A stretch of DNA of 64,000 nt from Pseudomonas grandcourensis. GTDB taxonomy: Bacteria > Pseudomonadota > Gammaproteobacteria > Pseudomonadales > Pseudomonadaceae. A program made the position numbers and the translations under genes. Positions 35,084 through 43,936 of the stretch are shown piece by piece. Each line of letters starts with the position of its first letter. Position 1 is the stretch's first letter. Below the pieces are notes generated by a model, which ran no database searches, was not told the DNA's origin, and saw only the letters and a program-made list of their open reading frames with translations. The stretch covers positions 1,774,501-1,838,500 of the forward strand of contig NZ_CP150919.1 of the NCBI RefSeq assembly GCF_039909015.1. The letters run 5' to 3'.

Positions 35084-36278
35084 TTTCTGGCTCGCTGCAG
35101 GTCTGCTGCTTCTGGTTGCCCTGAGTTTTCTGTTGATCCCGGTGCTGCGCAGCCGTCGCGCCCAGCGCGAAGAGGATCGTACCGCCCTGAACGTCGCGCT
35201 GTATCAGGAGCGTGTGGCTGAGTTGCAGACTCAGCAGGAAGAGGGCGTGCTCGATGTGGCGCAAATGGACGCCGGTCGCGCCGAAGCTGCCCGTGAGTTG
35301 TTGGCGGACACCGAGGGCGCTGAAGCGCCGCGGGTGTCGCGCCTGGGCAAACCCTTGCCGTTGCTGGCGGCCATACTGGTGCCGGTGCTGGGCCTGGGGC
35401 TGTACATGCATTACGGTGCCAGCGACAAGGTCGAACTGACCCGCGAGTTCGCGCAGGCACCCCAGTCGATGGAAGAGATGACCCAGCGCCTGGAGCGCGC
35501 GGTCGCCGCTCAGCCGGATTCCGCTGAAGGCATGTACTTCCTCGGTCGCACCTACATGGCTCAGGATCGCCCGGCGGATGCGGCGAAGATGTTCGAACGC
35601 ACCGTGAACCTGGCCGGTCGTCAGCCCGAACTGCTCGGTCAATGGGCCCAGGCCCAGTACTTTGCCGATGGCAAGAAGTGGTCGGACAAGGTTCAGACAC
35701 TGACCGACGAAGCGCTCAAGGCCGACCCGAAAGAAGTCACCAGCCTTGGCCTGCTCGGCATTGCCGCGTTCGAAAGCGGGCGTTATCAGGACGCCATCGA
35801 TTACTGGAATCGCCTGTTGGCCCAGTTGCCGCCGGAAGACCAGTCCCGCGAGGCGCTGCAAGGCGGAATTACCCGGGCCACGGAGAAACTGGTGGCCAGT
35901 GGTGGTAAGGTTGCGCAAGCACCGGCGGCCAAGGCCTCAGCGTTGCTCAAGGTCAGCGTCGATCTGGCGGCGGACCTTAAATCCAAGGTCCAGCCTGGCG
36001 ACAGCGTGTTCATCTTCGCCCGTGCAATCTCCGGTCCTCCGGCCCCGCTGGCGGTCAAGCGCATGACCGTGGCCGACCTGCCGGTGACCGTCGAACTGGG
36101 CGATGCCGACGCAATGATGCCGCAATTGAAACTGTCGAACTTCCCTGAAGTCCAACTGGTTGCGCGCATTTCCCGTGCCGGCAAACCGACCGCCGGCGAA
36201 TGGATCGGTCGCAGCCAGCCCCTGGCCAGCAGCACCACCGCGCCGCAAACACTGACCATCGACAGCCCGGACAAATAA
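35076..36278 (+). CDS. ccmI: Cytochrome c maturation TPR protein CcmI
   Basis: The 400-aa protein has two N-terminal membrane helices (about 2-21 and 90-110), a cytoplasmic loop and a periplasmic TPR region (for example [20 protein letters not shown]), then a beta-rich C-terminal domain. It recruits the C-terminus of apocytochromes. It is the last ccm gene and overlaps ccmH by eight bases. Confidence 0.94.
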   Translation: MIDFWLAAGLLLLVALSFLLIPVLRSRRAQREEDRTALNVALYQERVAELQTQQEEGVLDVAQMDAGRAEAARELLADTEGAEAPRVSRLGKPLPLLAAILVPVLGLGLYMHYGASDKVELTREFAQAPQSMEEMTQRLERAVAAQPDSAEGMYFLGRTYMAQDRPADAAKMFERTVNLAGRQPELLGQWAQAQYFADGKKWSDKVQTLTDEALKADPKEVTSLGLLGIAAFESGRYQDAIDYWNRLLAQLPPEDQSREALQGGITRATEKLVASGGKVAQAPAAKASALLKVSVDLAADLKSKVQPGDSVFIFARAISGPPAPLAVKRMTVADLPVTVELGDADAMMPQLKLSNFPEVQLVARISRAGKPTAGEWIGRSQPLASSTTAPQTLTIDSPDK

Positions 36279-36292
36279 CAGGAAACGCCACC

Positions 36293-36700
36293 ATGACCGC
36301 CATTGCTCGTATTGCCCTGCTCAGCGCTGTTTTGGGGTTAAGCGCTTGTGCGGTCCAGCCACCAACGGAACATCAGGCACCAACACCGTTCCCGCCGTCG
36401 CAGCCGAGCCCCACGCCATCGACGTCGCCCGTACCGAGCAAGCCGACCATCCCGGCCAAGCCTTCCAAGCCGTTGCCGCGCACTTCTGCGAGCTTCGCGC
36501 CACCACCTGGGGGCAATAGCCATTGGGATCCGAAGCTTGGGGTGTATGTGCTGGATGATCAGCCCAATACCTTTTATCGCCAGCGTACCTATTACCGCTG
36601 GGATAACGGCTGGAGCCGGTCGATCGGTCCGAACGGGCCGTGGGAGGAGACGGATATCCACGGTGTGCCGGGTGGCTTGGGGCGGCAATTCGGGCAGTGA
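36293..36700 (+). CDS. Proline-rich lipoprotein, function unknown
   Basis: The 135-aa product has a lipoprotein signal with lipobox LSAC (Cys at residue 19), a Pro/Ser/Thr-rich spacer (about 22-70) and a small folded C-terminal region with aromatic motifs (YYRWDNGWSRSIGPNGPWEE). It follows ccmI by 14 bp and may be co-transcribed. A terminator lies directly after it. No known function. Confidence 0.8.
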   Translation: MTAIARIALLSAVLGLSACAVQPPTEHQAPTPFPPSQPSPTPSTSPVPSKPTIPAKPSKPLPRTSASFAPPPGGNSHWDPKLGVYVLDDQPNTFYRQRTYYRWDNGWSRSIGPNGPWEETDIHGVPGGLGRQFGQ

Positions 36701-36707
36701 CGCAAAG

Positions 36708-36733
36708 AGGCGGCCTTCGGGTCGCCTTTTTTG
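36708..36733 (+). terminator. Intrinsic terminator after the ccm operon
   Basis: AGGCGGCC-TTCG-GGTCGCCT forms a GC-rich hairpin with a stable tetraloop, followed by six T residues. Confidence 0.85.
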
Positions 36734-36764
36734 TGCCTGCTGAATAGTTTGGTTCAACCCCAAT

Positions 36765-36796
36765 TCTTGTGAGCTGGCTTGCCAGCGAAGGCGGCC
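36765..36796. repeat. Single REP-like palindrome
   Basis: The sequence TTGTGAGCTGGCTTGCCAGC followed by GAAGGCGG is a variant REP with a GCTGGCTTGCCAGC core. Confidence 0.7.
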
Positions 36797-36866
36797 TTCG
36801 AGCCGACCTGTCTTTTGTTGACCGTGTACATATCCATTCCTGCGGTAACGGCGGCTGGCGGTTTCG

Positions 36867-36875
36867 CCCTTACGG
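36867..36875. repeat. 9-bp target site duplication, left copy
   Basis: CCCTTACGG directly abuts the left IS end CCAGCCC. The same nine bases abut the right IS end at 38303-38311. Confidence 0.88.
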
Positions 36876-38302
36876 CCAGCCCTTTCAAGGTGTTTTCCCT
36901 TTATGGGCTTTGAGCACCCGGTCGGTCGACACATGAGCATGCGCAGCTTTGCCGTCCAGCCACTCCTTGGGTTTGGCGATTTTGGGACCACGTATGCTTT
37001 TGGCGACCTGTTTGGGCTTGATGTTCCTGGCCAGCGCCAACAGACGCTCCGCCAGCGTTTCCGAGGTCGTTTGGAGTGATAGATAGTCCGAGGGCAACGC
37101 GATCTGCATGCCCTCATAACCGCTGCGTACTTGCACGGCCAGATGGAAGATCGAAGCTTCCCAGCCTTCGGGCAATGTCTCGCGATGAGCCTGCTCCACG
37201 CTGCGTTTGAGCACTGCCAGGACGTTGTAGGCCAAGATCGCTGAAGCAAAACCCAGCAACGCCGCCCGCGGAGCGCCAAGGCTTTCGATTTCACTGTCCA
37301 GCACCGATTCCAGGCGCTGGAACATCCCTTCGATACTCCAGCGACGACGGTATAACTCGGCGATCTGCCCGGCGCTGACGGTGTCTGGCAAGTTGCTCCA
37401 GAACCACATCACAGTGTCGCCTGAGTCAGTAGGTGCCTGTAGGTTCAGTTCAACTCGGCGCCAGCGGTGACCACCTTTGAGTTCGATGATTTGCTCGCGC
37501 ACCGTTCCGGATTCGATGGCCACAGATTCTTGCCAGCCGCCTTCCTCAATCAACCGTGGATGCTTGCTTTGCTGGCGAATAATGAAAGAAGCGCCCGCTT
37601 CCTCGCAGGCTTGCATGACGGGCAGCGTGCAGTACAACCGATCAGCCATCCACAGCTGGCCCTTAGTGGCGCAGGCCAACAACGGCAGCACGCTGACGCG
37701 CTCACTCGCGTAGGCATCCTCGCATGGCTGCAAGTCGACAATCTGATCCCGGTCCGGGTCGTAGACCACTACTGAAAACCCTGGTCGCGCCGCACCTCGT
37801 TCACGCCGCAAGGCCCCCAAGCGTTTTTCGGTAGATGGCAGGTGATTGCCGTCAACGATGCGCAGCTGCCAGCCGGGCAAAATGGCTGAACAGCCCAACT
37901 CTTTTATCGTCGGAGCCAAGCGCTCGGCGCTTCCTGTAACCAACGCCCGCAGCAACGCGGGCTCTGTGCGGCTGACCTTGTCATAGAGCGCCGCCAAGGT
38001 AACCGGTAGCCCCTCCATTTGCCGGGCAGCGGCATGCAAAGAAGGGCGCAAACCTAATGAAACAAGGGACATCAGCTCAACGATGGTCGAAAACAAAAGC
38101 TCACGCGGGTATTGGCGTTGACGGTGTTCTTCAAACACCTGATCAACCCATTCGGCAGGAACAGCCTGCTCCAGTATCAATTTAGTCATGACACTGGCCG
38201 GTGTCTTTTTTTCAAACCGCGCTAGAACTTCTGCCCACATCGTTTTCGTCACCCTGACTGGAGTTTTGGGGGGAGTTTAAACGAAGACCTTGAAAGGGCT
38301 GG
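36876..38302 (-). mobile_element. Complete IS4-family insertion sequence
   Basis: The 1427-bp element is bounded by perfect 16-bp terminal inverted repeats CCAGCCCTTTCAAGGT (36876-36891 and its complement at 38287-38302) and flanked by a 9-bp direct repeat, CCCTTACGG. It contains one intact transposase gene. Intact ends, target duplication and open reading frame indicate a recent insertion. It interrupts the left arm of the large noncoding repeat. Confidence 0.92.
36885..38252 (-). CDS. IS4-family transposase
   Basis: The 455-aa protein is a DDE transposase of the IS4 type, with the catalytic aspartates in RIVDGNHLP and MADRLYC and the family motif around the glutamate in YRRRWSIEGMFQRLES. 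The N-terminal part carries the transposase DNA-binding domain. The stop lies within the inner part of the left terminal repeat and the start about 50 bp inside the right repeat. The gene is intact. Confidence 0.93.
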   Translation of the reverse strand: MTKTMWAEVLARFEKKTPASVMTKLILEQAVPAEWVDQVFEEHRQRQYPRELLFSTIVELMSLVSLGLRPSLHAAARQMEGLPVTLAALYDKVSRTEPALLRALVTGSAERLAPTIKELGCSAILPGWQLRIVDGNHLPSTEKRLGALRRERGAARPGFSVVVYDPDRDQIVDLQPCEDAYASERVSVLPLLACATKGQLWMADRLYCTLPVMQACEEAGASFIIRQQSKHPRLIEEGGWQESVAIESGTVREQIIELKGGHRWRRVELNLQAPTDSGDTVMWFWSNLPDTVSAGQIAELYRRRWSIEGMFQRLESVLDSEIESLGAPRAALLGFASAILAYNVLAVLKRSVEQAHRETLPEGWEASIFHLAVQVRSGYEGMQIALPSDYLSLQTTSETLAERLLALARNIKPKQVAKSIRGPKIAKPKEWLDGKAAHAHVSTDRVLKAHKGKTP

Positions 38303-38311
38303 CCCTTACGG
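38303..38311. repeat. 9-bp target site duplication, right copy
   Basis: CCCTTACGG follows the right IS end ..AGGGCTGG directly and matches the left copy exactly. Confidence 0.88.
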
Positions 38312-38630
38312 CGAGTCACTTTTTTTACAAGCGCCTAAAAAAAGTAACCAAAAAAACGCTCGCCCCGAACGTACGGCCCCTCGCCTAGGCTCGGCGTTCC
38401 TTCGCTGCGGTATCCATCCGGGGGCATTGCCCTCCGGTCGGCTTCGCTTCGACCTACATGCAATGAGTTCGGCTGCGCCGAACGGCGCTGCGCGCCCATC
38501 CCCGGATGAACACCTCCGCTCAGCCTCCCGAGGGGGCGGGTGGATCAAGATCAAAAGCTGCAGGCGAGCTAACGCTCGGCCTGATGAGTGGTGAGAAGCT
38601 TGGTGTACGCCGCTCTGCTTTTGCTCTTCT

Positions 38631-38729
38631 GTAGGAGCGAGCCTGCTCGCGAAGACGGCCTGCCAGACGGTCGAAATCTTGCGGATGTACTGAGTACCTG
38701 TGGGAGCGAGCTTGCTCGCGAAGGCGGCT
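38631..38729. repeat. Two direct-orientation REPs inside the large element
   Basis: GTAGGAGCGAGCCTGCTCGC and GTGGGAGCGAGCTTGCTCGC occur in the same orientation, each followed by GAAGGCGG or GAAGACGG and TTGCCAGACGG or CTGCCAGACGG. The unit of about 66 bp has been duplicated in tandem. Confidence 0.85.
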
Positions 38730-39099
38730 TGCCAGACGGCCAGATATCCCACAGACGAACGAACCCAACAAACAGGCCGGCCGGTAGGCCGCCTCGGACG
38801 CTGTTGCGGTGTACGCCCCATCGTGAGGCCGAGTGGAGGTTCTGCGCAGTGGGCAACCCGGCATGGATGCCGGGTTAGTCGCCCCCGGCCATGGATGGCC
38901 GATGGCGACGGGCCCACGGAGCAGGACCGGAGCGAGGGCATGCCGAGCCACAGCGAGGCACCGAATGTAAGGGGCAGAGCGCTTTGGTTACTTTCGCGCT
39001 CTTCGAAAGTGACCCGCCGTAAGGGCGGAACCAATCGCGGCCGTTACCGCAGCAACGGATATGTACACCCTCAAAAATCCATTTCGCCTGCCAAGCAGC

Positions 39100-39127
39100 C
39101 ATCGCGAGCAAGCTCGCTCCCACAGGG
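39100..39127. repeat. Single REP
   Basis: CATCGCGAGCAAGCTCGCTC followed by CCACAGGG is an unpaired REP upstream of phnC. Confidence 0.88.
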
Positions 39128-39188
39128 TTCCTTAGCGTCCACAACAATGGCTATAACCGCGACCAAATGCGCAAACCTCCAGCTCAAC

Positions 39189-39206
39189 CTTTCACAAAAG
39201 CTTCAT
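39189..39206 (+). promoter_or_regulatory. Possible Pho box upstream of phnC
   Basis: CTTTCAC-AAAA-GCTTCAT resembles two PhoB half-sites (CTGTCAT-like, 11-bp period), with mismatches mainly in the second. It lies about 115 bp before phnC. Phosphate-starvation control of phn genes is usual, but this match is imperfect. Confidence 0.4.
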
Positions 39207-39319
39207 CAAATGGTCCATCCAGCGACATGTGCAAGTCATAGGGCTGACATGCCCCATGCCTAAAGTCTGTTGAACTCAAATGCAGCCACGGATGGCTGTT
39301 CAACCAGACAGAGAAGCCC

Positions 39320-40153
39320 ATGAACGCAGCTATCCATGTCGATCATCTGAACAAGACCTTTGCGCGCAAAAGCGCACTGGTCGACCTCGAACTGACCATC
39401 GCGGCCGGTGAGATGGTCGCGCTGATCGGCGCGTCCGGCTCCGGCAAATCCACATTGCTGCGCCATCTCGCGGGCCTGGCCTGTTGCGATAAAAACAACG
39501 GTGGTAGCGTCAAGGTGTTGGGCCGCGAAGTGCAGTCCAGCGGACGACTCAACGGCAAGGTACGCCGCCTGCGCGCCGACATCGGCTACATCTTCCAGCA
39601 GTTCAACCTGGTCAACCGTTTGAGCGTGCTCGACAACGTGCTGCTCGGTTGCCTGGGGCGCATGCCGCGCTGGCGTGGCAATTTGAGCCTGTTCAATGCC
39701 GAGGAAAAGCAATTCGCCATGGAGTCCCTGGACCGTGTCGGCCTGGCTGACCTGGCGGCGCAACGTGCCTCGACCCTGTCCGGCGGTCAGCAGCAGCGCG
39801 TGGCGATTGCCCGTGCGCTGACCCAGCGGGCCGAGGTGATTCTGGCGGATGAGCCGATTGCCTCCCTCGACCCGGAATCGGCGCGCAAGGTCATGGAGAT
39901 CCTCGCCGACATCAATCGCCGCGACGGCAAGACCGTGGTGGTGACCCTGCATCAAGTCGACTACGCCACCCGTTATTGCCCGCGTGCCGTGGCGCTCAAG
40001 GCCGGCCGGATTCATTTCGATGGGCCCGGCGCTCAATTGAGCGGCCAGTTCCTCAACGATTTGTACGGTGCCGACATCGACACCAGCCTCATGTGTTCCG
40101 AGTCATCCCGTCACAGCGAAGCGGCGCCGCGTCTGGTGCTGGCGCGCGCGTGA
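39320..40153 (+). CDS. phnC: Phosphonate ABC transporter ATP-binding protein PhnC
   Basis: The 277-aa ABC ATPase has Walker [10 protein letters not shown] (about residues 37-45), signature [15 protein letters not shown] and Walker [13 protein letters not shown]. It powers phosphonate import with PhnD and PhnE. It is the first gene of the phn cluster, and a short gap leads to phnD. Confidence 0.95.
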   Translation: MNAAIHVDHLNKTFARKSALVDLELTIAAGEMVALIGASGSGKSTLLRHLAGLACCDKNNGGSVKVLGREVQSSGRLNGKVRRLRADIGYIFQQFNLVNRLSVLDNVLLGCLGRMPRWRGNLSLFNAEEKQFAMESLDRVGLADLAAQRASTLSGGQQQRVAIARALTQRAEVILADEPIASLDPESARKVMEILADINRRDGKTVVVTLHQVDYATRYCPRAVALKAGRIHFDGPGAQLSGQFLNDLYGADIDTSLMCSESSRHSEAAPRLVLARA

Positions 40154-40197
40154 TCAACCCTGGATTCCCCCACCGTTCACCCTCAGGAAGCCTTTCC

Positions 40198-41214
40198 ATG
40201 TTGAACCGTATCGGTCGCGTTTTTGCTGGCGCCGCATTGCTCGCCAGTTGTTTATTGGGCACCGCCCAGGCGGAAGAAAAAGTCATCAACTTCGGCATCA
40301 TGTCCACCGAGTCTTCGCAGAACCTCAAGAGCATCTGGCAGCCATTCCTGGATGACATGCAGAAGCAGACCGGCCTGAAGATCAACGCCACGTTTGCCTC
40401 CGACTATGCCGGCCTGATCCAGGGCATGCGCTTCAACAAGGTCGATGTGGCCTGGCTGGGCAACAAGGCCGCCATCGAAGCGGTGGACCGCTCCAACGGT
40501 GAGATCTTCGCCCAGACCGCAGCCGCCAGTGGCGCCGCCGGTTACTGGAGCGTGTTGATCGTACGCAAGGACAGCCCGATCAACTCCGTCGACGACATGC
40601 TGAAAAACGCCAAGAACCTGACTTTCGGCAACGGTGACCCGAACTCCACCTCGGGCTACCTGGTGCCGGGCTACTACGTGTTCGCCAAGAACCACGTCGA
40701 TGCCGCCACCGCGTTCAAGCGCACCCTGAACTCCAGCCATGAAGTCAACGCGCTGAGCGTGGCCAAGGGGCAAGTGGATGTGGCGACCTTCAACACCGAA
40801 AGCTGGGATCGCCTGGAAGTCACCCAGCCGGACAAGGCGGCACAGCTCAAGGTGATCTGGAAGTCGCCACTGATTCCGGCCGACCCGCTGGTGTGGAGCA
40901 AAGCGCTGAGTGACAGCGAAAAAACCAGGATCCGCGATTTCATCTTCAGCTACGGCGACACCGACGAAGAGAAAGCTGTGCTCAAGGGCATGCAACTGGG
41001 CAAGTTCCTGAAATCCAGCGATGACCAGTTGCTGCCGATTCGCCAGCTGGAACTGTTCAAGCAGCGCACCACCGTCAGTGCCGACGACAAGCTGGAAGCC
41101 GCGGACAAGGCCAAAAAACTGGCCGACATCGATGCCGAGCTGGCCAAGCTGCAAGAGCGTCTGACCTTGCTGGAAAAGACCAACACCGAGAAGAGCGCGG
41201 CCAACGCCGGTTGA
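40198..41214 (+). CDS. phnD: Phosphonate-binding periplasmic protein PhnD
   Basis: The 338-aa protein has a signal peptide (cleavage after GTAQA, about residue 24) and a type II periplasmic binding fold with the PhnD family pattern (NFGIMSTESSQNLKSIWQPF, later YYVFAKNHVD). The C-terminus is a coiled-coil-like Lys/Glu/Leu tail. ATG 40198 is chosen because the signal peptide begins there; the long open frame upstream overlaps phnC and is spurious. Confidence 0.95.
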   Translation: MLNRIGRVFAGAALLASCLLGTAQAEEKVINFGIMSTESSQNLKSIWQPFLDDMQKQTGLKINATFASDYAGLIQGMRFNKVDVAWLGNKAAIEAVDRSNGEIFAQTAAASGAAGYWSVLIVRKDSPINSVDDMLKNAKNLTFGNGDPNSTSGYLVPGYYVFAKNHVDAATAFKRTLNSSHEVNALSVAKGQVDVATFNTESWDRLEVTQPDKAAQLKVIWKSPLIPADPLVWSKALSDSEKTRIRDFIFSYGDTDEEKAVLKGMQLGKFLKSSDDQLLPIRQLELFKQRTTVSADDKLEAADKAKKLADIDAELAKLQERLTLLEKTNTEKSAANAG

Positions 41215-41229
41215 TTCATGGCGCACTAA

Positions 41230-41322
41230 CTGTGGGAGCGAGCTTGCTCGCGATGAGGGCAGCACATTCAACATTGATGTCGACTGATTCATCGCTATCG
41301 CGAGCAAGCTCGCTCCCACAGG
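41230..41322. repeat. REPIN between phnD and phnE
   Basis: Inverted REPs (CTGTGGGAGCGAGCTTGCTC and GAGCAAGCTCGCTCCCACAG) sit 16 bp after phnD. The hairpins may trim the 3' end of the phnCD message and raise binding-protein levels relative to phnE. Confidence 0.9.
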
Positions 41323-41359
41323 TTTTTGCACCAGGCATAACCTTTTTAGAGTAACCCTC

Positions 41360-42142
41360 ATGACCACTCTGCACGCTGAAGCTGTCGGCAAGCGCACCTG
41401 GCCGCAGTACGTCGGTTGGGGCCTGTTCCTGGTCCTGCTGGCCTGGGCCTGGCACGGCGCCGAAATGAATCCGATGGCGCTGTACCGCGACTCGGGAAAC
41501 ATGGCGACCTTCGCCGCGGATTTCTTCCCGCCGGACTTCCATGAATGGCGCATGTACCTCAAGGAAATGATTGTCACCGTACAAATCGCCCTGTGGGGCA
41601 CGGTGCTGGCGATTGTCTGTTCTGTGCCGCTGGGCATTCTCTGCTCGGAAAACATCACGCCCTGGTGGATTCACCAGCCCCTGCGCCGGGTGATGGACGC
41701 GTTCCGTTCGATCAACGAAATGGTCTTCGCGATGTTGTTCGTGGTGGCCGTCGGCCTGGGACCGTTTGCCGGGGTATTGGCACTGTGGATCAGCACCACC
41801 GGTGTGCTCGCCAAGCTGTTCGCCGAAGCCGTGGAAGCGATTGATCCAGGCCCGGTCGAAGGTGTTCGCGCCACTGGCGCCAGTGCCTTGCAAGAAGTGA
41901 TCTTCGGGGTGATCCCGCAAGTCATGCCGCTGTGGGTGTCCTACGCGCTGTATCGCTTCGAGGCCAACGTACGTTCGGCAACGGTGGTGGGGATGGTCGG
42001 GGCCGGCGGGATCGGGGTGATCCTGTGGGAGAACATCCGCGCCTTCCAGTTTGTTCAGACTTGCGCCGTTTTGCTGGTGATCATCGTCGTCGTCAGCCTG
42101 ATCGACATCCTCTCGCAACGCCTGCGCAAGCAGTTCATCTGA
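41360..42142 (+). CDS. phnE: Phosphonate ABC transporter permease PhnE
   Basis: The 260-aa permease has about six helices and the binding-protein-dependent transport signature in [20 protein letters not shown]. It forms the membrane pore of the PhnCDE importer. A single phnE is present. It ends 38 bp before phnF. Confidence 0.95.
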   Translation: MTTLHAEAVGKRTWPQYVGWGLFLVLLAWAWHGAEMNPMALYRDSGNMATFAADFFPPDFHEWRMYLKEMIVTVQIALWGTVLAIVCSVPLGILCSENITPWWIHQPLRRVMDAFRSINEMVFAMLFVVAVGLGPFAGVLALWISTTGVLAKLFAEAVEAIDPGPVEGVRATGASALQEVIFGVIPQVMPLWVSYALYRFEANVRSATVVGMVGAGGIGVILWENIRAFQFVQTCAVLLVIIVVVSLIDILSQRLRKQFI

Positions 42143-42180
42143 TTTTTCGGAGGGGTGCCTGCGGGCGCTTTTTTTAAAGC

Positions 42181-42885
42181 ATGCAGTTGTCTAGACAAGA
42201 CGAGCCGGTGTACCGCGAGTTGGCCGACATTCTGCGTCGAGAGTTGGCGGATTACCGCGCCGGCGATTTCCTGCCGGGCGAGGTGATGTTGGCTGAACGC
42301 TTCGGGGTCAATCGCCATACCTTGCGCCGCGCCATCGATGAACTGGTGTTCGAAGGCAGCCTGTTGCGTCGCCAGGGCAAGGGCACCCAGGTGCTGGAAC
42401 GGCCGCTGATTTATTCGATGACCGCCGACAGTGCCTACAGCCAGTCGCTGTCGGCCCAGGGACATGGCGTCGAAGCGGTGTTGCTCAAGCGCCGCTACTG
42501 CTTCGCCAGTCGTGAAGAGGCGCAGCAACTGGGCATTGCCGAGATGGCGCCGATGATCGAGCTGCAGACCTTGCGCAAACTCGACAATCAACCGGTCAGC
42601 CTGATCCGCCATCGCTACTGCGCCAGCCACGCGCCGCTGCTGGCCGATTACAACGGCGGTTCCCTGCGCCAGTACCTGCGCGAGCGGGACCTGCCGCTGA
42701 CTCGCACCCAGAGCCTGATCGGCGCTCGCTTGCCCAACCGCGAGGAGGCCGCGTTGCTACTGATGCCCCGGCATCTGCCGGCCCTGAGCGTGTTCACCCT
42801 TTCCCGCGATCGCGACGGCCGTGCCGTGGAGCTGGCCCAGTCCACCAGCCGTTCGGATCGCTTCCAGTACCAGGTCGTCACCTGA
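42181..42885 (+). CDS. phnF: GntR-family regulator PhnF
   Basis: The 234-aa protein has an N-terminal winged-helix GntR domain (PVYRELADILRRELADYRAG, then FGVNRHTLRRAIDELVFEG) and a C-terminal UTRA ligand-binding domain. PhnF controls phosphonate genes. It overlaps phnG by one base if the upstream phnG ATG is used. The short gap before it (42143-42180) contains a small GC hairpin with a T run, possibly attenuating read-through from phnE. Confidence 0.93.
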   Translation: MQLSRQDEPVYRELADILRRELADYRAGDFLPGEVMLAERFGVNRHTLRRAIDELVFEGSLLRRQGKGTQVLERPLIYSMTADSAYSQSLSAQGHGVEAVLLKRRYCFASREEAQQLGIAEMAPMIELQTLRKLDNQPVSLIRHRYCASHAPLLADYNGGSLRQYLRERDLPLTRTQSLIGARLPNREEAALLLMPRHLPALSVFTLSRDRDGRAVELAQSTSRSDRFQYQVVT

Positions 42886-42896
42886 TGGAGAACGCA

Positions 42897-43346
42897 ATGC
42901 AAAACCCTGTTCCTCATACCGAACGGCAGCACTGGATCGGTGTGCTGGCCCGCGCCAGCCGCAGTGAATTGCAACCGTTCGAAGCCGCTTTGCGCGATGT
43001 CGAGTTCCAACTGATCCGCGCCCCGGAAATCGGCATGGCCCTGGTCCGTGGCCGCATGGGCGGTAACGGCGCGCCGTTCAACGTTGGCGAAATGAGCGTG
43101 ACCCGCTGCGTGGTGCGCCTGGCCGATGGCCGAACCGGCTACAGCTATCTGGCGGGTCGGGACAAGGTCCACGCCGAACTGGCCGCCCTGGCTGACGCGC
43201 ATTTGCAGGGCGCGCAACAGCGTCATTGGCTGGCGGAAATGATCGCGCCGCTGGCGACCGTTCAGGCCGGACGCCGGGCACAAAAAGAAGCGGAAACCGC
43301 CGCCACCAAAGTCGAATTCTTCACCCTCGTGCGAGGAGAAAACTGA
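42897..43346 (+). CDS. phnG: Carbon-phosphorus lyase complex subunit PhnG
   Basis: The 149-aa protein matches PhnG, a subunit of the PhnGHIJ core that makes the ribose-1-phosphonate triphosphate intermediate. Family segments include RGRMGGNGAPFNVGEMSVTR. ATG 42897 is preferred because GGAG lies seven bases upstream; another ATG at 42885 overlaps the phnF stop. The stop overlaps phnH. Confidence 0.94.
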   Translation: MQNPVPHTERQHWIGVLARASRSELQPFEAALRDVEFQLIRAPEIGMALVRGRMGGNGAPFNVGEMSVTRCVVRLADGRTGYSYLAGRDKVHAELAALADAHLQGAQQRHWLAEMIAPLATVQAGRRAQKEAETAATKVEFFTLVRGEN

Positions 43347-43936
43347 TGAGCGCACAGCTGTTGCAACCGGCGTTCGCCGACCCGGTGCTGGATGCCCAGC
43401 GCGGATTTCGCGCGGCACTCAAGGCATTGGCCGTCCCCGGTCTGATCCAGACACTGCACACCTCGCCGAGCCTCGAAGGCCTGGCGCCCGCGACCTATGC
43501 ACTGTGCCTGGCGCTGCTCGATGTCGACACGCCGCTGTGGCTGGCGCCGTCGTTCGACACGCCGCTGATCCGCGCCAACCTGGCGTTCCATTGTGGTTGC
43601 CCGTTGACCGCCAAGCGTGAAGACGCACGTTTTGCCTTGCTTGCTGCCGAGGATCTGCTCGACCTGAGCGGCTTCGATACCGGCAACGATCGTTACCCCG
43701 ATCAATCCTGCACCCTGCTGGTTCAGCTGCCAAGTCTCGACGGCGGGGTAGGGCTGCTCTGGCGCGGGCCGGGCATCGAAAACGAACACGGTGTCGCGCT
43801 GCCGCTGGCCGATGGCTTCTGGCGCGAACGCGAACTGCGCAGCGAATTCCCCCGTGGCCTGGACCTGTTTTTCACCGCAGGCCACGAGCTGATCGGCCTG
43901 CCCCGCAGCACCCGCATCGCAGAGGAGCGCGCCTGA
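43346..43936 (+). CDS. phnH: Carbon-phosphorus lyase complex subunit PhnH
   Basis: The 196-aa protein matches PhnH (AFADPVLDAQRGFRAALKAL near the start, WRGPGIENEH later). It is a dimeric core subunit. The start lies in the phnG stop region after GAGGAG, and the stop overlaps the phnI ATG. Confidence 0.94.
   Translation: MSAQLLQPAFADPVLDAQRGFRAALKALAVPGLIQTLHTSPSLEGLAPATYALCLALLDVDTPLWLAPSFDTPLIRANLAFHCGCPLTAKREDARFALLAAEDLLDLSGFDTGNDRYPDQSCTLLVQLPSLDGGVGLLWRGPGIENEHGVALPLADGFWRERELRSEFPRGLDLFFTAGHELIGLPRSTRIAEERA

Larger units (their letters stand above)
36824..39068. repeat. Large noncoding element with about 100-bp imperfect inverted ends, split by an IS
   Basis: The left end (36824-36875, resuming at 38312-38364 after the IS) reads GTGTACATATCC..GCGGTAACGG..CGCCCTTACGGCGAGTCACTTT..AAAGTAACC. 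The right end (38971-39068) is its imperfect inverted copy, ending GGATATGTACAC. Without the inserted IS the element is about 810 bp. Inside are hairpins (for example AACCCGGCATGGATGCCGGG near 38855) and two directly repeated REPs. No plausible protein is encoded. Elements of this appearance recur in P. fluorescens-group genomes, but their nature is unsettled. Confidence 0.7.
38312..39319. other. Noncoding stretch between the IS and phnC
   Basis: About 1 kb with no credible gene. It holds the rest of the large inverted-end element (to 39068), direct REPs at about 38631-38665 and 38697-38729, a single REP at 39100-39127, and the phnC promoter region with a possible Pho box (39189-39206). Reading frames here are products of GC-rich repeats. 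Confidence 0.75.

Noticed and set aside
36885..37294. Second overlapping frame inside the IS as a possible frameshifted transposase part
   Set aside because: The 455-codon transposase is complete with all catalytic motifs. The other frame is only a shadow.
38569..39263. Frames of 90-240 codons in the large noncoding element
   Set aside because: They overlap on both strands, read through REPs and inverted ends, and none shows family similarity or a ribosome binding site.
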